A DNA stretch of 64,000 bases from Treponema sp. (GCA_017963165.1 JAGCTZ010000141.1:1-64000); one strand, 5' to 3'; positions 7,667 through 18,024 are shown, counted from the stretch's first letter. Program-made: numbers and translations. Notes: generated from the sequence alone by a model not told the origin.

Positions 7667-9446
7667 ATTTGATACTGATGAAGAAATAGAACAGAAACTC
7701 AACCTTCGTATAATTCCTCGCATGCTTAAATGGATAAAGCCTTATGCCTGGTGGATGGTGCTTGCCTGCTTTATCATGCTTGTGGCTTCGGGAATTTCTC
7801 TTATAAGTCCATATCTTATTCGTATGGCAATTGATACAGCTATTCCTGCAGCTGACTATAATCTGCTCATCAAAATTTCTGTCTTCCTTGTTGTAACGAC
7901 GCTCTTTGTACGTTTCCTCCTTGCTGCAAAGCTTCGTCTTATGACAAGGGTAGCGCAGAAAATTATTGTTACAATTAGAAAGGAAGTTTTTACAAAGCTT
8001 CAGTTGCTGCCTTTTACTTATTTTGACAGTCGTCCTCACGGAAAGATTTTGATTCGTGTTGTAAACTATGTAAATTCTCTTTCTGATTTGCTCAGTAACG
8101 GCTTTATTCAGCTTATAAGCGACTTGTTTACTCTTGTAGTAATTGTCTGCTTCATGCTTGCAATTGATGTTCGGCTTACGCTTGTTTGTATGGCAGTGCT
8201 TCCAGTTCTTTTGATTGTGCTTGTTTCGATGAAGAAAAAGCAGCACGAAGCCTGGAAACAGGAAAGCTACAAAAGATCCAATCTTACAGCTTATCTTTCT
8301 GAAAGTCTTAACGGTATGAAGATTACGCAGAGCTTTGCCCGTGAACGTGTAAATCAGGGAATCTTTAATGAGCTTTGCGATAAATGTAAGAAGGTCTGGA
8401 TTCGTGCTGTAAATATAAATAATATCATCTGGCCGATTGTTGATAATCTTTCGACTATGGGTGTTGCACTTGTTTATATGGCCGGTATTGCCTGGCTTGG
8501 TGATGGAATGGGTGGCACTGTTACTGTCGGAACTCTTGTTGCGTTTACAGGTTATATCTGGCGCTTCTGGATGCCTATTCAGAATCTGGGAAACTTTTAT
8601 AATTCTATGGTAACTACAGGTGCATACGTAGAGCGTATTTTTGAGCTTCTTGATGAACCTGAAGATATTACAGATAGAGATGGAGCTACTGAGCTTCCAC
8701 CAATCCGCGGTCACGTTACTTTTGATCATGTAAACTTCAGCTACGAACCTGGAAATCCAATCCTTAAGGATGTAAACTTTAATATTACTCCGGGAACGAG
8801 CGTTGCTATTGTTGGTCCTACAGGCGCCGGCAAAACTACAATCGTAAATCTTCTTACGCGCTTTTATAATCCTGATGATGGAAAAATTCTGATAGACGGA
8901 CTTGATCTTCAGGAGCTTCAGATAAAATCAATTCGTAAGCAGGTTGGTGTAATGCTCCAGGATTCGTTCCTTTTCAGTGGAACAATTATGGAAAATATTC
9001 GCTACGGACGTCTTGATGCAACAGATGAAGAATGTATGGCAGCAGCAAAAACTGTTATGGCTCATGAATTTATAGAAGCATTCCCTGACGGTTACAATTC
9101 AAAAGTAACTGCAAATGGTGGTGGACTTTCTCAGGGTCAGAAGCAGCTTATTTCTTTTGCTAGAGTTCTTTTGTCAGATCCTCGTATTTTGATTTTGGAT
9201 GAAGCAACCTCTTCTGTAGATACACAAACCGAAAAAGCACTTCAGAAGGGACTGGACGAGCTGCTGAAAGGCCGCACAAGCTTTATTATCGCTCACCGTC
9301 TTTCTACAATCCGAAACTCCGACATAATTTTCTTTGTAGACCACGGCGAAATTGTAGAACGCGGTAATCATAAAGAATTAATGGCTTTGAATGGAAACTA
9401 TGCAGGTCTTGTAAAGGGTGCAACTGGAGTTTTTAAGAAAGAATAA
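7653..9446 (+). CDS. ABC exporter half-transporter, canonical-site subunit (MdlB/YheH type)
   Basis: A 597-residue partner of the preceding exporter subunit. The membrane domain occupies about 1-325 and the ATPase about 355-590, with Walker A GPTGAGKTT, Walker B ILILDEATSSVD with the catalytic Glu, H-loop IAHRLST, and an altered signature LSQGQKQL in place of LSGGQ. Canonical Walker B plus altered signature complements the Asp-containing partner, as in known heterodimers where one ATP site is weak. ATG at 7653 is chosen over an earlier in-frame ATG because AGGGGG lies 5 bases upstream and MARNKFD begins the conserved N-terminus. Confidence 0.92.
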   Translation: MARNKFDTDEEIEQKLNLRIIPRMLKWIKPYAWWMVLACFIMLVASGISLISPYLIRMAIDTAIPAADYNLLIKISVFLVVTTLFVRFLLAAKLRLMTRVAQKIIVTIRKEVFTKLQLLPFTYFDSRPHGKILIRVVNYVNSLSDLLSNGFIQLISDLFTLVVIVCFMLAIDVRLTLVCMAVLPVLLIVLVSMKKKQHEAWKQESYKRSNLTAYLSESLNGMKITQSFARERVNQGIFNELCDKCKKVWIRAVNINNIIWPIVDNLSTMGVALVYMAGIAWLGDGMGGTVTVGTLVAFTGYIWRFWMPIQNLGNFYNSMVTTGAYVERIFELLDEPEDITDRDGATELPPIRGHVTFDHVNFSYEPGNPILKDVNFNITPGTSVAIVGPTGAGKTTIVNLLTRFYNPDDGKILIDGLDLQELQIKSIRKQVGVMLQDSFLFSGTIMENIRYGRLDATDEECMAAAKTVMAHEFIEAFPDGYNSKVTANGGGLSQGQKQLISFARVLLSDPRILILDEATSSVDTQTEKALQKGLDELLKGRTSFIIAHRLSTIRNSDIIFFVDHGEIVERGNHKELMALNGNYAGLVKGATGVFKKE

Positions 9447-9475
9447 CTGACAGATACTATATGCTGTGTTATAAT
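9447..9475 (+). promoter_or_regulatory. Promoter of sbcDC
   Basis: CTGACA (9447-9452), a 17-base spacer and a perfect TATAAT (9470-9475), 17 bases before the sbcD start codon. The short leader holds the Shine-Dalgarno AGGTGG. Confidence 0.75.
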
Positions 9476-9492
9476 ATTTCCCAGGTGGTGCT

Positions 9493-10635
9493 ATGAAATT
9501 CCTGCACATTTCAGATCTTCACTTGGGAAAACGTTTGAACGAGTTTTCTCTTATAGAAGATCAGCAGTTTATTTTATTAAAGATTTTACAATGCATAGAT
9601 TCTCAAAAGCCGGATGCTGTTCTTGTTGCCGGCGATGTCTATGATAAGGGTATTCCTTCTGTAGAAGCAATCAAACTGTTTGATGACCTTTTGTGTCGTC
9701 TTGCCGAACGAAAACTCCAGGTTTTTATAATAAGCGGAAATCATGATTCGCCAGAACGTATGACTTGCGGGGCCTCTCTTATGGAAGCAAGCGGCATTCA
9801 TTTTGCAAGAGCTTATGACGGTTCTGTTTCCCGCTGGCAGTTGTCAGATAAAAATGGTCCCGTAAATATTTATCTTCTTCCCTTTATTAAGCCTGCACTT
9901 ATAAAACAAGTCTTTCCAGAGCAAGCGGAAGAAATCAATTCTTATACAGATGCTGTCAAACTTGCTATAGAAAAGATGAATGTTGATTATTCTGAACGCA
10001 ATATTCTTGTTGCACATCAGTTTGTAACCGGAAGTGAACGCTGTGATTCAGAAGATATAAGCATTGGTGGACTTGATAATGTAGATGCTTCTGTTTTTGA
10101 AGGTTTTGATTATGTTGCACTTGGTCATCTTCACGGCTGTCAAAAGGCAGGAAGCGAAAAAATCTATTACAGCGGAACTCCCTTAAAATATTCTTTTTCA
10201 GAAGTAAATCACAAAAAGGGAGGCCTTATTGTTGAGCTTGATGAAAAGGGTCAGCTGAAAGTTGAGCAGCAGTTGTTTGAACCTTTGCATGAAATGAGAG
10301 AAATCCGAGGCACTTATAATGAACTTACCTTAAAAAAGAATTACGAAAATACTGACGTTGATGATTATCTTCATATTACACTTACAGACGAAGAAGATGT
10401 ACCGGAAGGCTTTGCAAAGCTTTCTCTAATTTATAAAAATCTTGTTCGGCTTGATTACGATAATACACGAACAAGGACAGATAATCATATAGAAGGTGCT
10501 GCCAATATTGATAAGCTTTCGCCGCTTGAATTATTTGAATCTTTCTACGAGCTTCAGAATAATCAACCGTTCAGTGAAGAGCAGAAAAAACTTTCTCAGA
10601 ACCTTATAGAAGAAATCTGGGGAGGTGAAAAATGA
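9493..10635 (+). CDS. sbcD: Exonuclease SbcCD subunit D (Mre11-like nuclease)
   Basis: A 380-residue metallophosphoesterase, the nuclease of the SbcCD complex that opens hairpins and trims blocked DNA ends. Metal-binding motifs appear in order: SDLHLGK near residue 7, AGDVYDKG near 46, SGNHDSPE near 80, VAHQFV near 175 and LGHLHG near 215. The C-terminal third is the capping and SbcC-contact region. It overlaps sbcC by the ATGA arrangement, so the two are translationally coupled. Confidence 0.95.
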   Translation: MKFLHISDLHLGKRLNEFSLIEDQQFILLKILQCIDSQKPDAVLVAGDVYDKGIPSVEAIKLFDDLLCRLAERKLQVFIISGNHDSPERMTCGASLMEASGIHFARAYDGSVSRWQLSDKNGPVNIYLLPFIKPALIKQVFPEQAEEINSYTDAVKLAIEKMNVDYSERNILVAHQFVTGSERCDSEDISIGGLDNVDASVFEGFDYVALGHLHGCQKAGSEKIYYSGTPLKYSFSEVNHKKGGLIVELDEKGQLKVEQQLFEPLHEMREIRGTYNELTLKKNYENTDVDDYLHITLTDEEDVPEGFAKLSLIYKNLVRLDYDNTRTRTDNHIEGAANIDKLSPLELFESFYELQNNQPFSEEQKKLSQNLIEEIWGGEK

Positions 10636-13397
10636 GACCTCTCAAACTAATTGTTACAGGCTTTGGAACTTACTGTAAAAGAACAGAAATAAATCTGGAG
10701 TCGCTTGGAACTTCTGGCTTATATCTTATTGCTGGAGATACGGGAGCCGGTAAAACAACAATTTTTGATGCAATAACTTATGCGTTGTATGGAACTGTAA
10801 ACGGAAAATATCGTGATGTTTCTATGATTCGTTCGACATTTGCAACTCCTGATATTCCTACCGAAGTAGAGCTTACCTTTGAATACAGAGACAAGGTTTA
10901 TACTGTAAAAAGAAATCCGGAATACGAGCGACGTTCAAAACGTGGTGATTCTATTACAAAACAGACAGCTGATGCAATTTTTGAAAAACCGGATGGAACT
11001 GTAATCACTCAGAATTCAAAGGTGACTCAGGCTGTGACAGAGCTTCTTGGCATCGATGCAAATCAATTTTCGAAAATCGTAATGATTGCGCAGGGTGACT
11101 TTCAGCAGCTGCTTGTAGAAGGTACGGAACGACGTCAGGAAATATTCAGAAAGATTTTTAAAACAGATTATTATCAAAAGCTGCAGCAGGCATTGATCGA
11201 AAAAGAAAAAGAGCTTTATAAAGGCTGTGAAAAAATCAGGCTGGAGCTTTCGCATTTTATAAATGATACAGTTTGCGCAGAAACCAGTACAAATAGCATT
11301 GAACTTGCAAAAGCAAAAAACGGTGAGCTTGCAAATGAGCAGCTTTTAGAACTGCTTCAGAAAATAATTGAAGAAGATAGTGCACAGAAAAAAACACTTG
11401 AAGCAGATATAAAACAGCTGGAAGAGGAACTTAATAAAATAACAGCTGTTCTTGCAAAAAATGAAGAGTTCGAAAAACATAAATCAGATTACGATCAGAA
11501 GAAACAGGAGTTAGTTGAAGTTAACAAAGCTGCCGAGCTTGCTCAGACAGAATTTGATAATCAAAAAAAACTGACTGGCGAACGAGAAAAGAAAGAAGCA
11601 GAGTTTGCCGTTCAGAAAGAACGACTTGCTTATTATGATAAGCTTGAAGAACTGGAACAGTTAAAAACTCGTGATGCAAAATCTTTTGAACAAAAACAGC
11701 TTGATATAAATGAACTTGCCGAAGCAATAGAGCAGGCTGTAGAACAAAAAAATGCATTGACAAGTCAGTATAAGGAGCTTTCAGATTGCGAGCAGAATGT
11801 TACTGTTCTTTCAAATCAAAACGAAAAACTTGAAGAACGTAGAAATCAGTTTGCGGGCTTTGAAACAAAACTAAAAGATGGGGGGCTTGCTCTTCAAAAA
11901 TATAAAGAATGCCAGAAACGCTATAAATCTTCTATGGAGCGCTGGACAACTCTTGATGAAACTTACAGAAGCATGCGGAAAATCTATATGGATGAACAGG
12001 CTGGAATCCTTGCAGAAGAGCTTAAAGAAAATTGTCCTTGTCCTGTTTGTGGATCTCTTATACATCCAGCGCCTGCAAAAAAATCAGAGGTTGCACCTAC
12101 AAAAGAAGAATTAGATAAAGCAGAACAAAATGCCCAGGAGTCAAAACAGACTTCTGATTCCGAAAATGCAGCATGTTTAAAAGCCAAATCGGATTACGAA
12201 AATCTGGAGCAAAATATAAAAGAAGAAAGCTCACGTTTGTTTGATGGAAAACAATCTGTTGATGAAGAATTTTTAACTGCAAGTAAAAATGAACTTGAAA
12301 AAGAACTTGCCTTAAAACAACAGGAACTTGAGCAGGAAAAGACTCGTGTAGAAACCAAAAAGAATATTGAAAAACAACTTCCTGTTCTGGAGCAAAAAAT
12401 TGAAAAAGACAAGGAAAAACAGGGGGCACTTAAGTCGGAAATCTCGGCAATAAAAGAACGCCTTGAGCAATATGAAAAACAGCTTACAGAACTTGCAGAG
12501 TCGCTGGAATATAAATCAAAGGCGCTTGCAGAAGAAGCCTTGGACAAGCTTGAAAATCAGATTCTTAAGTATAAAAAAGATTACGAGGCTGCCCAGGAAA
12601 ATAATTCAAAGCTCAAGTCTCAGGTTGATTCCCTTAATGCAGAAATAAATCAGCTTGAACAGATGCTTAAAGAAGCCGAAAAGATTGATGTTTCTGAGCT
12701 TAAAAAGAAACAGACTGAACTTCTTGAAAAGAAAGCTGCTGCTACCGAACAAAAAGGCTTTGTTGATACAAGGCTTGACCGCAACTCTAATGCAATGCAG
12801 AACATAAAAAACAGCTCTGGAAATCTGACCGAACTGGAAAAAGAATTTCAGAGTGTAAGCGCTCTTTCAAAAACAGCCAACGGCAATCTGATGAGCGGCA
12901 AAGAACGAATAAAACTTGAAACATATATTCAGATGACGTATTTTGACAGAATAATTGCCCACGCAAATAAACGTCTTATGATTATGAGCGATATGCAGTA
13001 CGAGCTTGTTCGTAAAAAAGAAGCCTCCGATTTACGAAGTCAGACAGGTCTTGAGCTTGATGTAATTGATCACTATAACGGTGGTCAAAGAAGCGTTAAG
13101 TCTCTTTCTGGTGGCGAAACCTTCCAGGCTTCATTGTCGCTTGCACTTGGACTTTCTGATGAAGTAAGGTTTTCGGCTGGCGGTATAAAAATTGATTCAA
13201 TGTTTGTTGATGAAGGCTTTGGAACGCTCGATAGTGAATCGCTTCAAAAGGCTTTTAAGGCTCTTTCTGGAATTACAGAAGGGAATCGTCTTGTTGGAAT
13301 AATTTCACATGTCGATTTATTGAAAGAAAAAATAGACAAGCAGATTATAGTAAAAAAAGAGCACACTGGCGGAAGTACAGTACAGCTTGTGTTGTAA
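10632..13397 (+). CDS. sbcC: Exonuclease SbcCD subunit C (Rad50-like ATPase)
   Basis: A 921-residue SMC-like ATPase. Walker A GDTGAGKT is at residues 35-42, a long coiled coil runs from about 180 to 780, and the zinc hook CPVC (Cys470, Cys473) sits at its tip for dimerisation. The C-terminal lobe has the signature LSGGETFQASLSLALGLSD and Walker B SMFVDEGFGTLD. ATPase cycling drives the SbcD nuclease during repair of stalled forks and hairpins. The start overlaps the sbcD stop by four bases with GGAGG just upstream. Confidence 0.95.
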   Translation: MRPLKLIVTGFGTYCKRTEINLESLGTSGLYLIAGDTGAGKTTIFDAITYALYGTVNGKYRDVSMIRSTFATPDIPTEVELTFEYRDKVYTVKRNPEYERRSKRGDSITKQTADAIFEKPDGTVITQNSKVTQAVTELLGIDANQFSKIVMIAQGDFQQLLVEGTERRQEIFRKIFKTDYYQKLQQALIEKEKELYKGCEKIRLELSHFINDTVCAETSTNSIELAKAKNGELANEQLLELLQKIIEEDSAQKKTLEADIKQLEEELNKITAVLAKNEEFEKHKSDYDQKKQELVEVNKAAELAQTEFDNQKKLTGEREKKEAEFAVQKERLAYYDKLEELEQLKTRDAKSFEQKQLDINELAEAIEQAVEQKNALTSQYKELSDCEQNVTVLSNQNEKLEERRNQFAGFETKLKDGGLALQKYKECQKRYKSSMERWTTLDETYRSMRKIYMDEQAGILAEELKENCPCPVCGSLIHPAPAKKSEVAPTKEELDKAEQNAQESKQTSDSENAACLKAKSDYENLEQNIKEESSRLFDGKQSVDEEFLTASKNELEKELALKQQELEQEKTRVETKKNIEKQLPVLEQKIEKDKEKQGALKSEISAIKERLEQYEKQLTELAESLEYKSKALAEEALDKLENQILKYKKDYEAAQENNSKLKSQVDSLNAEINQLEQMLKEAEKIDVSELKKKQTELLEKKAAATEQKGFVDTRLDRNSNAMQNIKNSSGNLTELEKEFQSVSALSKTANGNLMSGKERIKLETYIQMTYFDRIIAHANKRLMIMSDMQYELVRKKEASDLRSQTGLELDVIDHYNGGQRSVKSLSGGETFQASLSLALGLSDEVRFSAGGIKIDSMFVDEGFGTLDSESLQKAFKALSGITEGNRLVGIISHVDLLKEKIDKQIIVKKEHTGGSTVQLVL

Positions 13398-13427
13398 TAT
13401 TATATATAAAATTATTTATTTATATGG

Positions 13428-13433
13428 TAGAAT
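13428..13433 (+). promoter_or_regulatory. Extended -10 box placing the fliG1 mRNA start at its ATG
   Basis: TAGAAT is preceded by TGG (extended -10) and followed by exactly six bases and then ATG. No good -35 is seen. There is no Shine-Dalgarno, so a leaderless mRNA is inferred. Confidence 0.55.
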
Positions 13434-13439
13434 AAAAGC

Positions 13440-14612
13440 ATGAATCTAAACGATTTAAGAAAAAATGCATACGGAGCAAATTCACAAAAGGAACAGACTC
13501 CACAGAAAGAAACTCCTAAAAAAGAACAGGATGGTTTTAAAAAGTTTGGTGCCGCAGCCGCAGCAGAAGTTTTAAAAGAACAGGGCCTTATAAAAGTTCC
13601 GGTTCAGGAGCCTGATAAAGAAGGTAAAGAGTCTGTCTATCGTCGTGTTGCAAAATTCCTGCTTTTAATAGGCGAAGATGAAGCTGCAAAAATCCTTCCA
13701 CATCTTTCAGATAAACAGATAGAAAAAATTATTCCGGAAATTGCTTCAATACGTTCTGTTGATAAAGAAGAAGCTGCTGTAATTCTGGAAGAATTTAATA
13801 CTCTTTTAGAAAACGCAAAGAAAAGCGGTGGACCAGAAACGGCCCGCGAAATGCTTACAAAGGCATATGGTAAAGACAGGGCAGCGGAAATGCTCAAAAA
13901 GACAATGCCTGCGCAAACAAAAAAGCCGTTTGAATATCTTGATGATGCAGAAACAGAAAAAATAAATTTATTGTTAAAAGACGAAAATGTCGGTATAAAA
14001 TCGCTTGTACTCTCTCATCTTGCACCGCAAAAAGCAGCAGATGTAATCAAGCAGATGAAAGAAGATGAAAAAAAAGAAGTTGTTCTGCGACTTGCAAAAA
14101 TGGAGCCTGTTTCTCCAGAGATTATTAATCGTGTAGATCACGCAATGTTCGAAAAATCAAAAACTCTTACAACAGAAAGAGTTGAAAATATTGATGGTCG
14201 AAATGCTCTTGCACAGATTCTTAAAAAAATGGATTCCGGCACAGAAGCAGACATTTTACAATCTCTTTCGGATGACGACCCTGATCTTGGACAGGATCTT
14301 AAAAAACGTCTCTTCACTCTGGAAGATGTTATTAATGCAGATGACAGATTTGTTCAGCAGCAGCTGCGCGAAATGTCGGATGAGGATGTTGCCTATCTTA
14401 TTGCAGCAAAATCCGAGGAATTCCGCGCAAAGATTCTGGATAATGTTTCTAACAGCCGCCGCAACGAGATTCTGGAACAGGAAGATATACTAAAGCCTAT
14501 GCGAAAATCTACCTGCGAAGATATTACAAATAAATTTGTTGGAATTCTACGCCGCGCCTACGAAGACGGAAACCTTATAATCAAAGGCCGTAACGAAGAG
14601 GCATATATATAA
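13440..14612 (+). CDS. fliG1: FliG1, divergent second flagellar motor switch-like protein
   Basis: A 390-residue FliG relative. After a polar N-terminus (about 1-55), the helices RRVAKFLLLIGEDEAAKI, with the following PHLSDKQIEKIIPEIA, match the FliG N-terminal domain. LVLSHLAPQKAADVI matches the middle domain, and LFTLEDVINADDRFVQQQLREM with the following KILDNVSNSRR matches the C-terminal domain. Spirochaetes carry two FliG proteins; this one lies outside a flagellar operon and looks like the divergent FliG1 rather than the true rotor protein FliG2. Charged torque residues of the C-terminal helix are not clearly conserved. Role: assembly of a subset of motors or periplasmic flagella, by analogy. 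Confidence 0.8.
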   Translation: MNLNDLRKNAYGANSQKEQTPQKETPKKEQDGFKKFGAAAAAEVLKEQGLIKVPVQEPDKEGKESVYRRVAKFLLLIGEDEAAKILPHLSDKQIEKIIPEIASIRSVDKEEAAVILEEFNTLLENAKKSGGPETAREMLTKAYGKDRAAEMLKKTMPAQTKKPFEYLDDAETEKINLLLKDENVGIKSLVLSHLAPQKAADVIKQMKEDEKKEVVLRLAKMEPVSPEIINRVDHAMFEKSKTLTTERVENIDGRNALAQILKKMDSGTEADILQSLSDDDPDLGQDLKKRLFTLEDVINADDRFVQQQLREMSDEDVAYLIAAKSEEFRAKILDNVSNSRRNEILEQEDILKPMRKSTCEDITNKFVGILRRAYEDGNLIIKGRNEEAYI

Positions 14613-14642
14613 TATTTATATAAAAGGAAAAAAGGAATTATT

Positions 14643-17600
14643 ATGGAAAAATTTGATTTTTTAAATGAAGACAATCTGGGAAAAGAATATAAAGGCTTTA
14701 TCCTTTTGAAAATTGAAGATGTTCCCGATTACAAATGTAAATCTGTATTCCTGCGCCACAAGCGTACAGGTCTTGAAGTATTTCATCTTATAAAAAATGA
14801 CCATGAAAATCTTTTTGCTTTTGCTTTCAGAACTGCTGCAAAGGATTCTAAAGGAACTGCACATATTATAGAGCATTCAACTTTGTGTGCTTCAGAAAAA
14901 TTTCCGCTAAAAGAGCCTTTTACAACACTAGCAGGACAGAGCATTTCTACCTTTTTAAATGCCATGACTTATCCCGATAAAACTGTTTATCCTGCAGCCT
15001 CTCTTGTTCGTAGTGATTATTTTAATATGTTTGATGTTTATGCAGACTGTGTTTTCTTTCCAAAGCTCACACACGACACCTTTATTCAGGAAGGTCACAG
15101 ACTCGAAATGGATGCAGAAGGAAAAACAAGCATTCAGGGTGTAGTTTACAATGAAATGAAGGCTAACTTTACAACCTTCTACCAGATTGCAACTAACGAA
15201 ATGCTTGCTGCAATGTTCCCGGATTCTTATCCTGCATTTTCTTCCGGAGGCGATCCTGCTGTAATTCCATCACTTACATACGAACAGTTCCTGGCTTTTC
15301 ATCAAACCTTCTACAGTCCTGACAACTGTTGTCTTTTCCTTTATGGTGATATTTCTACGGCAGACCAGCTTGATTTCCTGGACGAAAAATACATGCGTCG
15401 TCTTGAAGAAAAATACAACTGCACAAGCGATGTTCCTTATGCTTCTCAGACTTTGCCATATGTAAAGCCGGAAGTAAAGGAATTATTGCAGCTTAAAAAA
15501 CTTGATAAATCAATCTTCCTTGAAAAAATAGCTCCGGAGCAGGGGGCTACAGGTAATCTTGCAATAATTGCAAAATATACTGGCGAACCAAATATAGAAA
15601 AATATTTCCTGGGTGAAGTGCTTTGTGGAAATGATAGTTCTCCTTTGCTCAAGGCAATAAAGGATTCTCGACTTGGAGATATGCCTTATACCGGAAACTT
15701 TGGTCAGTTTAAGGAAGAATTCTGGGTAAATGGAATTGGTGGTGTTAAGGAAGGAAATGAAAAAAAGGTTTTTGCTCTTATACAGAAAGAAATAGAAAAG
15801 CTTTATAAAAATGGTGTTTCTAAAGATGATATAGATTCTGCTGTAATGGGAATTGACTTTAATCTTCGCGAAGAAAACCGCTGGTGGGGTCCATATTCTC
15901 TTAACATTATGGAAAAGGCTCTTAAAGGCTGGGTATGGGGCGATTCCTGCACAAGCCAGCTTTGTCCTATTACAAAGTTCGAAGAGTTGAAAAAAGAGCT
16001 TAAGGCCGACCCGGAATATGTGCAGAAGCTCATCAAAAAATATTTTATAGATCCTGAAGTTGAATGCCGCCTTATTGTTCGTCCTGCAAAATCATATCTG
16101 GAAGACCGCGCAAAGGCAGAAGCCACTCTTGTTGAACAGCTGGATAAAGCCGCCGACAAGGAAGCTCTTAAGAAAGACCTTGAACGTCTGCATGAAAATC
16201 AGGCAAGAGTTGAAACTCCGGAAGAACTTGCCTGCATTCCTCATACAAAGGTAGAAGCTCTTGAAAAAACTGTTGAAGAACCTGTTGTTGAATTGCAGAC
16301 AGTGACAGGTGCCGATGGTTCTGATATCCCTCTTTTTGTAAGCCGCGAAGAAACAAATGGGCTCTTTTATGTTGATGTGCTTTTCCCTTTTGACAGACTT
16401 TCGCCGGAGCATTTCAAACACATTCCATTCCTTTCAAATGTAATTACAAACATCGGTTGGGAAGGAAAAAAATGGGATAAATGTATAACAGAATCTGCCT
16501 GCATAATGGGCGATGTCTGGGGAAGTATCCTTACCGGTTCTGTATATGACGTACCTGAATGTAAAGATCTTGAAAAAAAGTTTGCACAGTATAATTTCTG
16601 TGGACGCAAATGGCTTGGAGTAAACTGTAAAGCGCTTACAGATAAGGCAGAAGAATCTCTTGATCTTTTGGCCCGCATCATCACAAAAATGGATTTTAAG
16701 GATGCTGCCCGTCTTAAAAATCTGATTCAGGAGCAGCGTGCAGGTAAAAAGGCAAGTCTTGTAAATAATGGAAGAGAACTTGCTTTTAAGCGTTGTACAG
16801 CAGCCTGGAGCGAAGGTTATGCCCTTGCAGAAATTCTTTGGGGTGTGACACAACTTTATACAGTAAGCGAATATAAAGAAAAAGATGCAAAGAAAATCCT
16901 TAAGGAATTTGAATACATTTACAAAGAAAGCCTTAAGTCTGGTGGAGTAATCCACATTACTGCCGACAATGCTTCTCTTGAAAAGCTTCTGCCGCTTATG
17001 AAGAATTTTGCAAAACAGGCTGGCCTTACAAAGCTGCTTCCATCACGCAACTACAAGCTGGAAGATTTTCTGCCTTATGTTGTGGGAGCTCAGAATGCAA
17101 TTGGTGAACAGACAAAAGAAAGCCTTAGGACAAATTCTCAGACAGGCTATGCAACAGCTGTAACACGATGTTCGCCATATCTTACAGATGAGGCTGCTGC
17201 AGAACAGGTTTATGCTACCTGGTTAAATTGTCACACTTTCTGGGAAAAATTCAGAACTACAGGCGGTTGTTACGGTGCAGGTATTTATCCGGATTCTGGC
17301 GAAACCTGCTTAAAGCTTAGTACTTACCGTGATCCAACTCCGGAAAAGCATGCAGAAATACTTCCTGAAACTCTGAAAGAGCTTGCCGACAATGATTTTA
17401 CTCATGATGATGTAGAAAAATCAATTGTTACCTGTTATGGCGCTGCTATTGAGCCTCAGACACCTCAAGACAGAGGTAAACAGGCATTTGAAACCTTCCT
17501 TTATGCAAATAACGGCTTTAAACAGCTCAAAGTTGATAAGCTTCTGGCTGTAAAGGATACAGATGTGAAGGCTGCAGCCCAGCGACTTGCCCAGATGGCA

Positions 17601-17678
17601 CAGAAAGAGTCGCACAAAGTTATTTTCTGTGATAATTCTAAAGAATCCTATGGAAAAAATCTTGATTTGCCGTTATAA
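14643..17678 (+). CDS. PreP-like zinc metalloprotease (M16C family)
   Basis: A 1011-residue peptidase of the presequence protease type, which degrades peptides inside a closed chamber. The inverted zinc motif HXXEH appears as HIIEHSTLC (near residue 77), with the distal Glu in VVYNEMKANF about 80 residues later, followed by the four homologous M16 repeats. Length is standard for PreP. No signal peptide is visible, so it should be cytoplasmic. The Shine-Dalgarno AAAGGAATT lies before ATG, 30 bases after fliG1, so both may share a transcript. Confidence 0.92.
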   Translation: MEKFDFLNEDNLGKEYKGFILLKIEDVPDYKCKSVFLRHKRTGLEVFHLIKNDHENLFAFAFRTAAKDSKGTAHIIEHSTLCASEKFPLKEPFTTLAGQSISTFLNAMTYPDKTVYPAASLVRSDYFNMFDVYADCVFFPKLTHDTFIQEGHRLEMDAEGKTSIQGVVYNEMKANFTTFYQIATNEMLAAMFPDSYPAFSSGGDPAVIPSLTYEQFLAFHQTFYSPDNCCLFLYGDISTADQLDFLDEKYMRRLEEKYNCTSDVPYASQTLPYVKPEVKELLQLKKLDKSIFLEKIAPEQGATGNLAIIAKYTGEPNIEKYFLGEVLCGNDSSPLLKAIKDSRLGDMPYTGNFGQFKEEFWVNGIGGVKEGNEKKVFALIQKEIEKLYKNGVSKDDIDSAVMGIDFNLREENRWWGPYSLNIMEKALKGWVWGDSCTSQLCPITKFEELKKELKADPEYVQKLIKKYFIDPEVECRLIVRPAKSYLEDRAKAEATLVEQLDKAADKEALKKDLERLHENQARVETPEELACIPHTKVEALEKTVEEPVVELQTVTGADGSDIPLFVSREETNGLFYVDVLFPFDRLSPEHFKHIPFLSNVITNIGWEGKKWDKCITESACIMGDVWGSILTGSVYDVPECKDLEKKFAQYNFCGRKWLGVNCKALTDKAEESLDLLARIITKMDFKDAARLKNLIQEQRAGKKASLVNNGRELAFKRCTAAWSEGYALAEILWGVTQLYTVSEYKEKDAKKILKEFEYIYKESLKSGGVIHITADNASLEKLLPLMKNFAKQAGLTKLLPSRNYKLEDFLPYVVGAQNAIGEQTKESLRTNSQTGYATAVTRCSPYLTDEAAAEQVYATWLNCHTFWEKFRTTGGCYGAGIYPDSGETCLKLSTYRDPTPEKHAEILPETLKELADNDFTHDDVEKSIVTCYGAAIEPQTPQDRGKQAFETFLYANNGFKQLKVDKLLAVKDTDVKAAAQRLAQMAQKESHKVIFCDNSKESYGKNLDLPL

Positions 17679-17714
17679 TTATTTATCGATAGTTCAAGTA
17701 GACAGGAGTTACTA

Positions 17715-17933
17715 ATGGATAAGAAAGCAAAGGAATGTATTAAAATGCTGCGAGGTCTTGTATCCGATGTACAGGGCGCTCCATTTCCAGGTGGCGATAT
17801 TGATACAGAATTATATGCAATCTGGTATGAACATGCACAGAAAGCAGCTGTAGAATGTTTTGAATTCTTGAATGCAAATTTTCCTAAAGAACAGAAGGAA
17901 CTTACAAAGTCAATAGACAAGCTTTTTGATTAG
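17715..17933 (+). CDS. Small conserved-looking protein of unknown function (72 aa)
   Basis: A 72-residue acidic, mostly helical protein with no membrane segment. A good Shine-Dalgarno (CAGGAG) and codon use like its neighbours support it being real. The central GAPFPGGDIDTELYAIWYEH segment joins two predicted helices. It is not recognised. It follows the PreP-like gene by 36 bases and may be co-transcribed. Confidence 0.7.
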   Translation: MDKKAKECIKMLRGLVSDVQGAPFPGGDIDTELYAIWYEHAQKAAVECFEFLNANFPKEQKELTKSIDKLFD

Positions 17934-18024
17934 AATTATTTATCTGACAGTCAAAAATTTGCTAACTTAAGTTTTTTTTTTACCGAAAATAAGAGTGATA
18001 ACTTATATAAGGTGAAAATTAGTA

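Noticed and set aside
7410..8729. Long minus-strand open frame of about 440 codons under the exporter pair
   Set aside because: It is antisense to two clear ABC exporter genes, is rich in Lys, Asn, Ile and His as expected for reverse-strand frames, and has no ribosome site.
17715..17933. Antitoxin of a toxin-antitoxin pair
   Set aside because: No small partner gene adjoins it and no toxin or DNA-binding motif is seen.
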